Assembly (NCBI GenBank): GCA_004367505.1
Contig: SFCB01000194.1
Coordinates: 1-63,386 of the forward strand
Source of the DNA: Chloroflexi bacterium OHK40
GTDB lineage: Bacteria > Chloroflexota > Chloroflexia > Chloroflexales > Chloroflexaceae
Length of the DNA stretch: 63,386 bases
Direction: 5' to 3'
Shown: positions 8,316-17,657 of the stretch, one piece after another
Position numbering within the stretch: the first letter of the stretch is position 1
Layout of the letters: each line of letters starts with the position of its first letter
Notes under the pieces: generated by a model
Database searches by the model: none
Seen by the model: the letters and a program-made list of their open reading frames with translations, nothing else
Told to the model about the DNA's origin: nothing
Program-made: the position numbers and the translations under genes

Positions 8316-9113
8316 CTACCGGGCGCCTTGCCAGGCGCGCAGCAGTGCCGGCAAGTCCGGGTAGATCGCATCGGGCCGCACGGGGCCTGCCTCGGCCTCG
8401 GCGCGGGTGCTCACGCCCGTCAGCACCAGGGCAGATGGCATGCCTGCCGCCCGGGCCCCGGCGATATCGGTATCGAGCCGGTCGCCGATCACCAGTGTTC
8501 GCGCCGGGGCGGCGCCGAGCAGCTCGGCGGCCACGTGGAACATGGTTGGTGCAGGCTTGCCGATCACCAGGGGCTCGACGTCGGTAGCGGCTACCAGGGC
8601 CGCCATAATCGCGCCGGCGCCGGGGATCAGCCCGTCCTCGGAGGGGAAGGTGCGGTCAGGGTTCGTGGCCACGTAGCGGGCACCCCGGCGGATCAGCAGG
8701 GTGGCCTGGCGCAGGGTGGCGTAGGTGAGCTCGAAGTCGGCGCCCTGCACCACCAGTTCCGGCGCCTCGGCATCCTCGACGAAGTGCCCATCGGCCAGAA
8801 GCGCCTCGCGCAGCCCACGCATCCCCACAATATAGACCCGGGTGCCACGCGGGTAGCTGGCGCGCAGGGCCCGGCCCGTCGCGATCGCCGAGGTGACCAC
8901 GCGGGCCGCCGGCATGGCGATGCCCATCGCGGCGAGCCTGGCCTCGTACTGCTCAGGCGTCATCGAGGCGTTGTTGGTGATGCATGCGTAGCGATGCCCG
9001 CGCTCATCGAGGAAGGCCAGCAACTCACGCACCCCGTCGAGCACCTGCTGCCCTCGGTACAGCACCCCGTCCATATCGAACAGCACCGCGCGAATTGATG
9101 CCAGGTGGAGCAT
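8316..9113 (-). CDS. HAD-IIA family sugar/nucleotide phosphatase
   Basis: A 265-residue HAD superfamily hydrolase of the IIA (NagD/PGP) type. Motif I is VLFDMDGVLYRG with nucleophile Asp13 and general acid Asp15. Motif II appears in ACITNNAS, the Lys in VIGKPAPT and motif IV in VIGDRLDTDIAGA. The cap is inserted between motifs II and III, as expected for type IIA. Family members dephosphorylate p-nitrophenyl phosphate, nucleotides or phosphoglycolate; the substrate here is unknown. Start ATG 9113 was chosen because it sits seven residues before the conserved strand. It lies between argS and the membrane-protein gene on the same strand. Confidence 0.88.
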   Translation of the reverse strand: MLHLASIRAVLFDMDGVLYRGQQVLDGVRELLAFLDERGHRYACITNNASMTPEQYEARLAAMGIAMPAARVVTSAIATGRALRASYPRGTRVYIVGMRGLREALLADGHFVEDAEAPELVVQGADFELTYATLRQATLLIRRGARYVATNPDRTFPSEDGLIPGAGAIMAALVAATDVEPLVIGKPAPTMFHVAAELLGAAPARTLVIGDRLDTDIAGARAAGMPSALVLTGVSTRAEAEAGPVRPDAIYPDLPALLRAWQGAR

Positions 9114-9190
9114 GGTCCTGGACGATCTCCATCGGCTCGGCAGAGCCGAGTACAAAGCGGTCACAAGCCGTCAACGGGCGACCGGTACGC

Positions 9191-10918
9191 TCACATCCGC
9201 TCGGGCGCCTTGATCCCCAGCAGCGCCAGACCGCCCTTGAGGGCGGTGCCGGTTGCCTCCACCAGGGCCAGGCGCGCGGCGCGCAGCTCGGGCGTATCGG
9301 CCTTGAGCACCGGGCACTGCTCGAAGAAGACCCCGAACTCGCGAGCGGTGGTGTAGCACCACTCGGCAATGACGAAGGGCGCGTAGCGGGCACCGGCCTC
9401 CCGCAGGGCCTCGGGCAGCCGCGCCAGGTGCTTGAGCAGCCGCTGCTCGGCCGGGTGCGTCAGCAGCGCGAGGTTCGCGGGGGCGACCGCGCCGCCCCGC
9501 TCCTCCTCGACCCGGCGCAAGATCGAGCGGCAGCGGGCGTACGAATACTGCAGGTAGGTTGCGCTGTTGCCCTCGGTGGCGAGCATCCGCTCCCAGTCCA
9601 GGCTGATATTGCGCCGTGGATCCTGGTAGAGGTCGTTGTAGATCACGGCGCCCACCCCAACAGCCTCGGCCACGGCGGCCTTCTCAGCCTCGTCCAGCTC
9701 CGGGTTTTTACGCTCCACCACCGCCCGCGCCCGCGCCACTGCCTCATCGAGCAGACTCTCCAGGTAGACCATATTGCCCTTGCGGGTGGAGAGCGGCTGG
9801 CCATCAGGGGTGGTGACGATCCCAAAGGGAATATGGACGAGCTCCACACCCTCGGCGTAGCCCATCGCGCGCACAATCGCGAAGAGCTGGCGAAAGTGCA
9901 GCTCCTGACGCCCATCCACCACGTAGACGATCTTGGACGGCTGGAACTCGCTGATGCGGAACTTCACGGTCGCAATGTCCCGCGTCATATAAACCGTGCC
10001 GCCATCGCTACGCTGGATGATGAATTTAGGCAGCTTGTCGAGCTCGGCCACCACCGAGCCGTCGGCGTCGCGGTAGGCCGCCTCCGAGTGCAGCGTCTCG
10101 GCGATCACCTCGGGCAGCATGGCCTCATAGAAGCTCTCGCCATAGGCGTGGTCAAAGACGATCCCGAGCCGATCGTAGTTCTTCTGCGCGGCCTTGAGCG
10201 TCAGATCCACGCACCACTGCCAGATCGCGCGGGCCTCCGGGTCGCCCTGCTCGAGCGCGAGCGACCAGCGGCGGGCCTCGTCCTCGAGCTCGGAGCGCTC
10301 CTTCATCTCATTGTTATAGCGCGCGTAGAGCGCCTCCAGCTGCTCCATGGCCGCCTCGCCCTCGGCCTGTGGCCGGCCGTAGCGCATAATCGAGGCGATC
10401 ACGGTGCCAAACTGCGTCCCCCAGTCGCCCAGGTGGTTATCGCCGATCACCTGGTAGCCCAGGGCCCGGAAGATATTCACCAGGGTCTGGCCGATGATCG
10501 TGGAGCGGATGTGGCCCACGTGCATGCGCCGGGCGATATTGGGGGCCGAGTAGTCCACCACCACGCGCTTGCCAGCGCCGTCGGCGTGGTGGCCATAGGC
10601 CGCGCCGTGGGCGGCGATCTCGCCAAGCACTGCCTCGGCGATCCGCTCGGGATGCATGCTGAAGTTCAAAAAAGGCCCCGCAGCCTCCACCGCGCCGATC
10701 AGCGAGCCGGGGCCCGGACTGATCGCGGCGGCGAGGTCGGCCGCTAGCCGGGGTGGGGCAACTCCCAGCTCTCGGGCCGCCCGAAAGACGGGGAAGGCCA
10801 GGTCGGCCGGGATATTTGGCTTCGGAGTGGCGAGCTCGATCATCTCAGCGGGGACCATCCCCGTCGCCGCGATCGCCGCCCGCGCCTCCTCGCTGAACCG
10901 TTCGAGGGCGTAGCTCAT
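9191..10918 (-). CDS. argS: Arginyl-tRNA synthetase
   Basis: A 575-residue class I aminoacyl-tRNA synthetase that charges tRNA-Arg. The N-terminal Arg-S domain is followed by the HIGH signature as HVGHIRS within APNIARRMHVGHIRSTIIGQ. GDWGTQFG is typical of ArgRS, and the KMSKS position is filled by the LSTRKGN variant common in ArgRS. The C-terminal DALR anticodon-binding domain ends in APERM. The length is normal and the gene complete. It is probably the first gene of an operon with the HAD phosphatase and the membrane protein; an extended -10 lies upstream. Confidence 0.96.
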   Translation of the reverse strand: MSYALERFSEEARAAIAATGMVPAEMIELATPKPNIPADLAFPVFRAARELGVAPPRLAADLAAAISPGPGSLIGAVEAAGPFLNFSMHPERIAEAVLGEIAAHGAAYGHHADGAGKRVVVDYSAPNIARRMHVGHIRSTIIGQTLVNIFRALGYQVIGDNHLGDWGTQFGTVIASIMRYGRPQAEGEAAMEQLEALYARYNNEMKERSELEDEARRWSLALEQGDPEARAIWQWCVDLTLKAAQKNYDRLGIVFDHAYGESFYEAMLPEVIAETLHSEAAYRDADGSVVAELDKLPKFIIQRSDGGTVYMTRDIATVKFRISEFQPSKIVYVVDGRQELHFRQLFAIVRAMGYAEGVELVHIPFGIVTTPDGQPLSTRKGNMVYLESLLDEAVARARAVVERKNPELDEAEKAAVAEAVGVGAVIYNDLYQDPRRNISLDWERMLATEGNSATYLQYSYARCRSILRRVEEERGGAVAPANLALLTHPAEQRLLKHLARLPEALREAGARYAPFVIAEWCYTTAREFGVFFEQCPVLKADTPELRAARLALVEATGTALKGGLALLGIKAPERM

Positions 10919-10972
10919 CTAGCGCTCCACAATGCCCGCGCCGCCATGGGGCGCAGCCCGTTCTCTCCCGCA

Positions 10973-10981
10973 AGTATACCA
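10973..10981 (-). promoter_or_regulatory. Extended -10 for argS
   Basis: On the minus strand the sequence reads TGGTATACT, an extended -10 (TGn plus TATACT), 55 bases before the argS ATG. There is no good -35 17 bases upstream, consistent with extended -10 dependence. Confidence 0.5.
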
Positions 10982-11030
10982 TACCGCTTCTGGCAGCCCC
11001 CTCCTGTAAGGCGACCTTAATCTTGTGGCA

Positions 11031-11059
11031 TTGAGGCCCGCTGATCGCCGTGATAGCAT
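11031..11059 (+). promoter_or_regulatory. Candidate sigma70 promoter of the sensor kinase
   Basis: TTGAGG (11031-11036) and TAGCAT (11054-11059) with a 17-base spacer. Start of transcription would fall near 11066, upstream of all three possible kinase start codons. Confidence 0.45.
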
Positions 11060-11115
11060 AGAGGGGCGGGCCTTCCAGCCCGTTGTATTGTCGTCTGTTG
11101 ATCGCGGGCACGCGC

Positions 11116-13773
11116 GTGCGCACCACCATCCAGCAGAAGATCTTGCTCCTGCTCCTGGGCCTCGCCCTTCCCCCGCTGATTCTCGTGGGCTGGCTCGGCC
11201 TGGCCGGGCTCACCCGCGCCCGCACCACCGCCGTGCAGGAGGGCACCAATGCGCTCCGCGAGCAGACGGAGCGGAGCCTGGCTCAGCGCGCCGCCGACAA
11301 GGCCCAGTCCTACGATGCGGCCCTCGCCGGTGTGCAACAGCAGGTGCAGAGTGTGGCCTCCTACGCCACCGTGATCGCCGCGCAGCCCGGCCCTCCCCTT
11401 ACCGCTGATCGGGTGTGGGTTGCCCCGGCTCCCAGCCCCGAACTCCTCGCTACACATGCGGACGGGGTGGCCTTCGTACAGCGGATGATCCCGGTGCTGC
11501 GCGCCACCGTGGCCAACAACCCCCTCGTCAATATCGGCTACATCGCCCTCGACGAGGGTGGCGTGATCGCCTTCGACAACGATGCCGTGATCGATGCGCT
11601 GCTCGCCATCCAACCCTTCGACCCGCGCGAGCGCCCGTGGTACCTCAAGGCCCGCGAGCGTGGCACCACCGTGTGGACCGATACCTACGTCGATGCCAAC
11701 ACGGGCCTGCTGGCCACCACCTGCGCCACCCCGCTCTACGACACCGAGGGCCGCTTTCTTGGCGTGGTGGCCTTCGACCTGCTACTGGAAACCATCCAGG
11801 ACGACCTGCTGGCCCTCGATATCGGCGGCGAGGGCTACGCCATGCTCCTCAACATGGCGGGCGAGGTGATCGTGCGCCCCGACCTCGATGCCCGCGATGT
11901 GCGCTGGGACCAGCCCTTCGCCACCGAGAACCTCGCCGCCTCGCCGAACCCGGTGCTGCGCCAGGTGGCCACCGCGATGATGGAAGGCGCGGCCGGGATC
12001 GCCCGGCTCGATGACGATGGCGATGGCTCCTACATCGCCTATGCCCCCATTCAGACCGCCGGCTGGAGCGTGGCGCTGGTGATCCCCGCCGACGACGTGG
12101 TGCAGCCCGCCCTCGCTACCGGCGCCCGGATCGCCGAAAGCCAGGACGAGCTGCGCACCCGGCTGCTGTTGCTCTTGCTGTTGATCGGCGGCGCCATCAG
12201 TGTGCTCGGCTTCCTGCTCTCGCTCTCCTTCTCCGAGCGTATCCGCGTCGTGCAGGCTGGCGTGCAGGCCGTGGCCGGTGGCGATCTGAACCGGCGCCTG
12301 CCCCCCGCCGGTCGCGACGAGATCGGCGAGCTGGTGGTGGCCTTCAACAGCATGGCCGATGCGCTCCAGGAGAAGGTGGCCGAGTTGGAGGAGCACGCCC
12401 AGCAACTCGCCACGCTCAACGCCGTTTCCAATGAGCTGAAGGGCATCCTCGACCTGTCACGCCTGCTCGAGGCCATTCCGAGTACGGTGTGTGCCCGCTT
12501 CGGCTTCGACCGGGCGGCGCTCTACCTGGTGGAGGAGCAGCAGCTGCGCGTCGTCGCGGCCTCGTTTGGTGCCGGCCGCGAGGCGCAGGCCCGCCACTTC
12601 ATGCAGGTGGCCAACAGTAGCCCGATCCAGCTCGGCAGCCCCACGATCGAGGCCGATGTCGTGCGGAGCGGAAAGGCCGTGATCGTCGACAATCCCTGGG
12701 AGCACCCCGGGGTCGAGCCGCGCAAGCAAGCCGCCTCGGCCAGCCACGCTTACGTGCAGGTGCCAATCTTCGGGCGCGAAGGCCAGGTGATCGGCCTGCT
12801 CTCGGCCGACTATCACCTCAGCCGGCGCCCCATCCTGCCCCAGGACGCCAGCCGCCTGCTGATGTTCGCCAGCATGGTTGGCCTGACCATCCAGAATGTG
12901 CAGCTCTACAGCGATCTCGAGCGCCAGGTGGCCCGTCGCACCGACGAGTTGCGCGCCGCGCTGGCCCAGGCCCAGCTCGCCGACCGGCGCAAATCGGACT
13001 TTCTGGCCAGCGTGAGCCACGAGTTGCGCACGCCTCTCAACGCCATCATCGGCTTCAGCACCGTGCTACTGGATGGCCTGGACGGTCCGCTGACGCCCAT
13101 GCAGCGCGAGGATGTGCGGAGCATCAATCGCAACGGGCGCTTCCTGCTGCACCTGATCAACGAACTGCTCGACCTGGCGCGGATCGAGGCCGGCCACCTG
13201 CGCCTGGAGTTGCGCAGCGTGGAGTTGCGGCAGCTCATCGTTGACGCCCTCGATGCCGTCCAGGGGCTCCTCCACGCGCGGCCTCTGACCCTTACTCACG
13301 CCCTGCCTCCCGCGCTACCCTGTGTGCTCGCCGATCCGGACCGGGTGCGGCAGGTGCTCTTCAATCTGCTCTCGAACGCCGTCAAGTTTACCGAGCGTGG
13401 CGCGGTGACGGTCAGCGCCGATACGCTCGACGAGGTCAACGACCACGGGCGAATCACCCGCTTTGTCGTGGTTCGGGTACGCGACACCGGGCTCGGCATC
13501 CCGCCCGACCGTCTCAGCGAGGTGTTCCAGGAGTTTGTGCAGATCCACGGCCGGCGCTCGCGCAGCGGTGGCACGGGCCTGGGCCTGGCGATCGCCCGCA
13601 AGCTGGTGGAGGCCCAGCAGGGGCGGATCTGGGTCGAGAGTGAGCCCGGTGTTGGGAGTACCTTCAGCTTTACCCTACCCGTCGCGATCCAGCCTCAGGC
13701 CAGCAATGGCCGCAACGGCACCCACCAGACCGGGCCGCTGGCGCAGCTACACGATGGGCATATTAATGGTTAG
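11116..13773 (+). CDS. Membrane sensor histidine kinase (Cache-HAMP-GAF-HisKA-HATPase)
   Basis: An 885-residue sensor. Order: membrane segment at about 5-27, extracytoplasmic Cache-type sensor to about 340 (FDPRERPWYLKA is characteristic), second membrane segment about 345-371, HAMP about 372-430, GAF about 447-594, short coiled coil, HisKA with phospho-His about 635 (SVSHELRTPLNA), and HATPase_c with NLLSNAVKFT, RDTGLGIP and GGTGLGLAIA. The GTG at 11116 starts just before the first membrane helix; TTG codons at 11083 and 11098 in the same frame are alternatives and none has a clear ribosome site. It is followed 73 bases later by a response regulator-kinase, its probable partner. Signal unknown. 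Confidence 0.9.
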   Translation: MRTTIQQKILLLLLGLALPPLILVGWLGLAGLTRARTTAVQEGTNALREQTERSLAQRAADKAQSYDAALAGVQQQVQSVASYATVIAAQPGPPLTADRVWVAPAPSPELLATHADGVAFVQRMIPVLRATVANNPLVNIGYIALDEGGVIAFDNDAVIDALLAIQPFDPRERPWYLKARERGTTVWTDTYVDANTGLLATTCATPLYDTEGRFLGVVAFDLLLETIQDDLLALDIGGEGYAMLLNMAGEVIVRPDLDARDVRWDQPFATENLAASPNPVLRQVATAMMEGAAGIARLDDDGDGSYIAYAPIQTAGWSVALVIPADDVVQPALATGARIAESQDELRTRLLLLLLLIGGAISVLGFLLSLSFSERIRVVQAGVQAVAGGDLNRRLPPAGRDEIGELVVAFNSMADALQEKVAELEEHAQQLATLNAVSNELKGILDLSRLLEAIPSTVCARFGFDRAALYLVEEQQLRVVAASFGAGREAQARHFMQVANSSPIQLGSPTIEADVVRSGKAVIVDNPWEHPGVEPRKQAASASHAYVQVPIFGREGQVIGLLSADYHLSRRPILPQDASRLLMFASMVGLTIQNVQLYSDLERQVARRTDELRAALAQAQLADRRKSDFLASVSHELRTPLNAIIGFSTVLLDGLDGPLTPMQREDVRSINRNGRFLLHLINELLDLARIEAGHLRLELRSVELRQLIVDALDAVQGLLHARPLTLTHALPPALPCVLADPDRVRQVLFNLLSNAVKFTERGAVTVSADTLDEVNDHGRITRFVVVRVRDTGLGIPPDRLSEVFQEFVQIHGRRSRSGGTGLGLAIARKLVEAQQGRIWVESEPGVGSTFSFTLPVAIQPQASNGRNGTHQTGPLAQLHDGHING

Positions 13774-13846
13774 ATCAGGAGCGCGCCGCCTTCCAGAGGC
13801 TTTCGAGCGCCTGCGGCGGTGATGTGCAGGAGGGGATGCCTTCCCC

Positions 13847-15028
13847 ATGGCAGAGCAAAAAATTCTCTATGTCGAAGATAACCCGGACAACCAGCGCCTG
13901 GTGCAGCGCTTGCTGGAAGCGCGCGGGTACCGGGTGCTGATTGCCGAGGACGGGGCGGAAGGCGTCGCGATGGCCCGTGAGAGCCGTCCCGACCTGGTGC
14001 TGGTGGATCTTGGCATCCCGGGTCTGGACGGCTACGAAACGACAACCCGCCTGCGCAGCCTGGCCCACCTGCGCGAGGTGCCGATCGTGGCGCTCACAGC
14101 CGACGGCACCCAGGAGGCTCGTGAGCGCGCCCTGGTAGCTGGCTGCGACGGCTACCTCGTCAAGCCGATCGACCCGCGCCAGCTGCCCCGCCAGATCGGC
14201 GAGTTCATCAACGGGCGCCGCGAGCGGCTCCACAACGAGGCCGATGAGCCGGAGTTGCTGCGCGCCTACAACCAGAAGCTCGTCGAGCGGCTGGAGCAGC
14301 GGGTGCGTGAGCTCACGCAGGCCAACGCTGAGGTGCAGGCGCTGGATCGGCTCAAGAGCCAGTTCCTCTCCAGCCTCTCCCACGAGCTGCGCACACCCCT
14401 GACCGCGCTCATGGGCTACCTGGATCTGTTCGACCGGGGGCTGCTCGGCCAGCTCACCCCGCCCCAACGGAATGCGATCACCGTGATGCGCCGGAGCGCC
14501 GAGACCCTGGGCCAGCAGCTCAACAACCTGCTCTACTTTCAGGAGTTGCGGGCCCGTAGCTTCGATCTGCGCCCCACCCGGCCCCTGGAGGCGCTGCGCC
14601 CGCTGCTGGCGGCGATGCAGGAGCGGGCGCGGGATCTCGGTGTTGCCCTTGATGTCGTGGCCGCAGCGGTGGCACCGCTCCACGTGGATCCCGAGGCCTT
14701 CGAGCAGGTGGTGCGAAGTCTGATCGACAACGCGCTCAAATTCACACCGCGTGGGGGGCGCGTGCGGGTGATCCTTCACGACGAGCCATCGCGGCTGATC
14801 CTGCGGGTCGAAGACACCGGCCCGGGGATTGAGCGCGAGCAGCTACCCAAGATCTTCTTGCCCTTCTACCGCATCGGGGGAGCAGAGGAAAGCCAGCCGG
14901 GCGCCGGCCTGGGCCTGGCGATCGTGCAGCATATCGTCGAGGGCCACGGGGGCCAGGTGACGGTGCGAAGCGTTGTGGGCAAGGGGACGGTCTTCACCGT
15001 GGTGTTCCCGCGAACATCGGCCACCTGA
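13847..15028 (+). CDS. Response regulator-histidine kinase hybrid (REC-HisKA-HATPase)
   Basis: A 393-residue cytoplasmic protein. The N-terminal receiver has the acidic pair Glu10/Asp11, phospho-acceptor Asp54 (VLVDLGIPGLDG), Thr84 and Lys106 (YLVKPID). A helical linker about 135-170 leads to HisKA with His179 (SSLSHELRTPLTA) and a HATPase with LIDNALKFTP, VEDTGPGIE and GLGLAIVQHI. There is no membrane segment and no DNA-binding output, so it should pass phosphate onward to another protein. It follows the membrane kinase gene in the same direction and is likely cotranscribed; the receiver is the probable target of that kinase. Confidence 0.9.
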   Translation: MAEQKILYVEDNPDNQRLVQRLLEARGYRVLIAEDGAEGVAMARESRPDLVLVDLGIPGLDGYETTTRLRSLAHLREVPIVALTADGTQEARERALVAGCDGYLVKPIDPRQLPRQIGEFINGRRERLHNEADEPELLRAYNQKLVERLEQRVRELTQANAEVQALDRLKSQFLSSLSHELRTPLTALMGYLDLFDRGLLGQLTPPQRNAITVMRRSAETLGQQLNNLLYFQELRARSFDLRPTRPLEALRPLLAAMQERARDLGVALDVVAAAVAPLHVDPEAFEQVVRSLIDNALKFTPRGGRVRVILHDEPSRLILRVEDTGPGIEREQLPKIFLPFYRIGGAEESQPGAGLGLAIVQHIVEGHGGQVTVRSVVGKGTVFTVVFPRTSAT

Positions 15029-15049
15029 CCAGGCGGCTCCAATGCATGG

Positions 15050-15077
15050 GCGCCGGGTGGGTCGGGGCGCCCGGCGC
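15050..15077. terminator. GC hairpin between convergent genes
   Basis: Perfect 8-bp arms GCGCCGGG and CCCGGCGC around a 12-base loop, filling the gap between the hybrid kinase stop (15028) and the lytic transglycosylase stop (15079). No U-tract is present. Placement between convergent genes supports a bidirectional stop. Confidence 0.5.
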
Positions 15078-15078
15078 T

Positions 15079-17451
15079 CTAGCGCGCGTACAAATCCTTG
15101 TACGCCCCCCAGAACCCGTAGACTGCCCGCACATACCCCTTCGTCTCCGGGAAATCGATCGTCTCGGTGAAGAGGTCGGGGTCGGCCACGTAGTTGCCGC
15201 CGGCCCAGCGCTGGGCGTTGCCAAGCCCACCGTTGTAGGCGGCGAGGGCGGCCTGCACGCTCCCGCCCATGTCCTCGATGCGCCGGCCGAGGTAGAAGGC
15301 GCCGAAGCGCACGCTCACCGCCGGCCGGTAGAGGTCGTCCAGGGCGAAGTCGCTCACGCCGAGGTTCTGGGCGATCCCCTGGCCTGTCTCGGGCATTACC
15401 TGGGCGAGACCACGGGCGCCGACCCAGGAGGTGGCGTTCGGGTTGAAGAGGCTCTCCTGACGGAAGAGTGCGTAGAGCAGCAACGGATCGAGGCCCCGTT
15501 CCGCAGCCTCGCGGCGCACCAGTTCGGGGTAGGGCGTAGGGAAGATCAGGCGGCGCAGCGCTACGGGCTGCGCGGGGGCCGTGGGCGGCGCGAGCGCGGC
15601 CAGTTCGTCGGCTGCGAGGAGCGCGGCGTAGGGCAAGCCAGCTTCGTGGGCGCCACGGGCAATCAGGGCTAGCTCGAGTGGCCGTCCAGAGGCGGCTGTC
15701 AGCGCGTCGAGCCATTCCGCGAGGGCTTCGTCGGCGAGGCCAACCTCGTCCAGGAGGGCAGCGCGGGTGGCGATGGCATCGGGCGGGGCGGGCGCCGGGC
15801 TTGCTCCGGCCCATCCGGCCACCCATGCGGCGAGCTCGGCCCACCGGGCTTCGTCGATCGGGGCCCCGATCGGGGTGCTTCCTGCGGAGGCCTCACCAAG
15901 CTCATCGGCGGCGCGGGCGCCCTCGTAGCTGGCGGGGGCGGCGGCGCGGGCGGCCGCGAAGAGCTCAAGGGCGGCGGCGTGATCGCCCGAGGCCCGCGCG
16001 GCGCGGCCCGCCCAGTAGGCGCCACGGGCCCGCTGCGGGCCGGTGTTGCCATCGGCGAGGGCCTGCCATGCGGCGCGGGCCTCGGCGGCGCGTCCGGCCT
16101 GGAGCAGGGCAAGTCCGGCGGTGTGCAGCGCAGTCTGCCCCTCAACGCTGGCCGGGTAGCGCTGGCCCAGCTCCAGGCGGGCCTGAAGCGCGCCCTCGCC
16201 GTCGCCGAGACGCTCGCGGAGCTGGGCCACCCGGTCGAGGGCCACGGGCGCGAGCGGGTCGTCGGGATAGGCCGTGGCGAACTCCTGGTAGCCCTGGATG
16301 GCCCGCTCGGTCTCACCGGCCTGACCGATCGTCTGCACCCAGTCGAGCTGGGCCTGGCGGCCGGCGGCGCCGTTGGGGCTGAGGGCTGCGGCCTCAGCCA
16401 GGGCAGCCTGGGCCCCCGCGAAGTCGCCCTGGGCCCGCAACGCTAGCCCGCGCAGGCGGCGCAGTTCGGCGCCCGCGTCTGGTTCAACCTCCTGGGGGAT
16501 GGCCTGGTCGAGCCAGGCCACCGCGTCGGCCCAGCGCTCGGCGGCGAAGTAGACGCGGCCCGCCTGGGCGGCGCCGATTTCGGGGTTGCCGGCGGCAAGC
16601 AGCTGATCAGCGGCGGTGGCGGCCTGGGGCGTGGCCGCGAGCCGGGTTACGAGCTCCAGCTGCCAGGCGGTGGCCTGGTCGGCGCGCCCCAGACTCGTGG
16701 CGAGCGCCGCGCCGTCGGCGAGGATGCGGGCGCGGTAGTCTGGCTCATCGGCGAGGAGCAGTAGCTCGGCGTAGAGGTCGAGCGCCTCGGATGGCCGGCC
16801 ATCCTGCTGGAGCAGGGCGATGGCCTTCTCAAAGCTGCCAGCGCGCTCGCCGCGCACCACCAGGGTGCGAGCGGCGTGCAGGTAGTTAGCAGCGGCGGCG
16901 CCGGCCTGGCCAAGAACCTGCTCCTGGGCGGCCTGACGCGCGGCGGCGTAGGGCTCGATCGGCGTGGCGAGGGCGCGGTAGGCCTGGTAGGCCGCCACGG
17001 CAGCGGCATGGTCGCCGGCCGACTCGGCGGCGCGGGCGATCCAGAAGAGCGCCGGGGCTTGCAGGCGATGATCGGCCGGGGCGATGTCGCGGAAGGTGCG
17101 TAGCAGCTCGGCCGCAGATGTCCAGCGGCCACGGCGCGCAAAGCTCTCGGCGAGGTAGTAGCGGGCCTCCAGCGCCTCGGCGGCCTCGGGGTAGGCCATG
17201 ATCAGCGCGCTCAGATCATCACCGGCGGCGGCGTCATCGCCGATGGCGCGGGCGGCCAGGGCGCGCTGCAAGAGCACGGGGGCGGGCGGGGGCGTTGTGG
17301 GTGCCAGGACCGGGACGACCGTGGGAGCGCTGGGGGCCGCTGGATCGCCGGTCGCTGCGCCGGGGAGCGGCGCACTCACCACCTCGCAGCCTGCAAGGGT
17401 GGCGGCGAGGGCGAGCGCGGCACCGATCCGCAGGAGAGATGCTCGGCTCAT
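15079..17451 (-). CDS. Lipoprotein lytic transglycosylase with TPR-like repeats
   Basis: A 790-residue envelope protein of the Slt70 type. The lipoprotein signal ends in LAGC (Cys22), then a Pro/Thr-rich linker, then about 550 residues of Ala-rich helical repeats of TPR type. The C-terminal SLT domain (about 640-785) has the catalytic Glu in LFRQESLFNP (Glu666), then GARGLAQVMPETG and LAAYNGG. It should cleave the MurNAc-GlcNAc bond of peptidoglycan. It is larger than E. coli Slt70 because of the repeat region. A -10 lies only six bases before the ATG, so the transcript may be leaderless. Confidence 0.92.
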   Translation of the reverse strand: MSRASLLRIGAALALAATLAGCEVVSAPLPGAATGDPAAPSAPTVVPVLAPTTPPPAPVLLQRALAARAIGDDAAAGDDLSALIMAYPEAAEALEARYYLAESFARRGRWTSAAELLRTFRDIAPADHRLQAPALFWIARAAESAGDHAAAVAAYQAYRALATPIEPYAAARQAAQEQVLGQAGAAAANYLHAARTLVVRGERAGSFEKAIALLQQDGRPSEALDLYAELLLLADEPDYRARILADGAALATSLGRADQATAWQLELVTRLAATPQAATAADQLLAAGNPEIGAAQAGRVYFAAERWADAVAWLDQAIPQEVEPDAGAELRRLRGLALRAQGDFAGAQAALAEAAALSPNGAAGRQAQLDWVQTIGQAGETERAIQGYQEFATAYPDDPLAPVALDRVAQLRERLGDGEGALQARLELGQRYPASVEGQTALHTAGLALLQAGRAAEARAAWQALADGNTGPQRARGAYWAGRAARASGDHAAALELFAAARAAAPASYEGARAADELGEASAGSTPIGAPIDEARWAELAAWVAGWAGASPAPAPPDAIATRAALLDEVGLADEALAEWLDALTAASGRPLELALIARGAHEAGLPYAALLAADELAALAPPTAPAQPVALRRLIFPTPYPELVRREAAERGLDPLLLYALFRQESLFNPNATSWVGARGLAQVMPETGQGIAQNLGVSDFALDDLYRPAVSVRFGAFYLGRRIEDMGGSVQAALAAYNGGLGNAQRWAGGNYVADPDLFTETIDFPETKGYVRAVYGFWGAYKDLYAR

Positions 17452-17457
17452 GCGAGC

Positions 17458-17466
17458 ATCTTACCA
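17458..17466 (-). promoter_or_regulatory. Extended -10 directly before the transglycosylase start
   Basis: Minus strand TGGTAAGAT (extended -10) ends six bases before the ATG at 17451. Transcription would begin at or next to the start codon, leaving no ribosome-binding site. Confidence 0.4.
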
Positions 17467-17556
17467 CAGGCGTGCCGTTGGGGCCGTGCCGCTAGCCGGC
17501 GCGGGGCTGCTATGCATGTGGGTCTGCCCCTGAGCCCGTGCCGCCTCAAGGCAGTC

Positions 17557-17576
17557 GTTCCCGCGCAAGCGGGAAC
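17557..17576. repeat. REP-like palindrome with GCAA loop
   Basis: Perfect arms GTTCCCGC and GCGGGAAC around GCAA. Related hairpins lie at 28714-28733, 48653-48678 and 48774-48798. It sits in the otherwise empty stretch 17467-17657 between the transglycosylase promoter and the Nudix regulator gene; a degenerate second copy follows at about 17588-17612. Confidence 0.7.
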
Positions 17577-17657
17577 CCAGCCGCACCGCGCAGGCGGGAG
17601 TTCTGTTCCTGCTCTGGGAGAGGGGGTCAGGGGCCTGTCTCAGCGTTGTGGTTCCAT

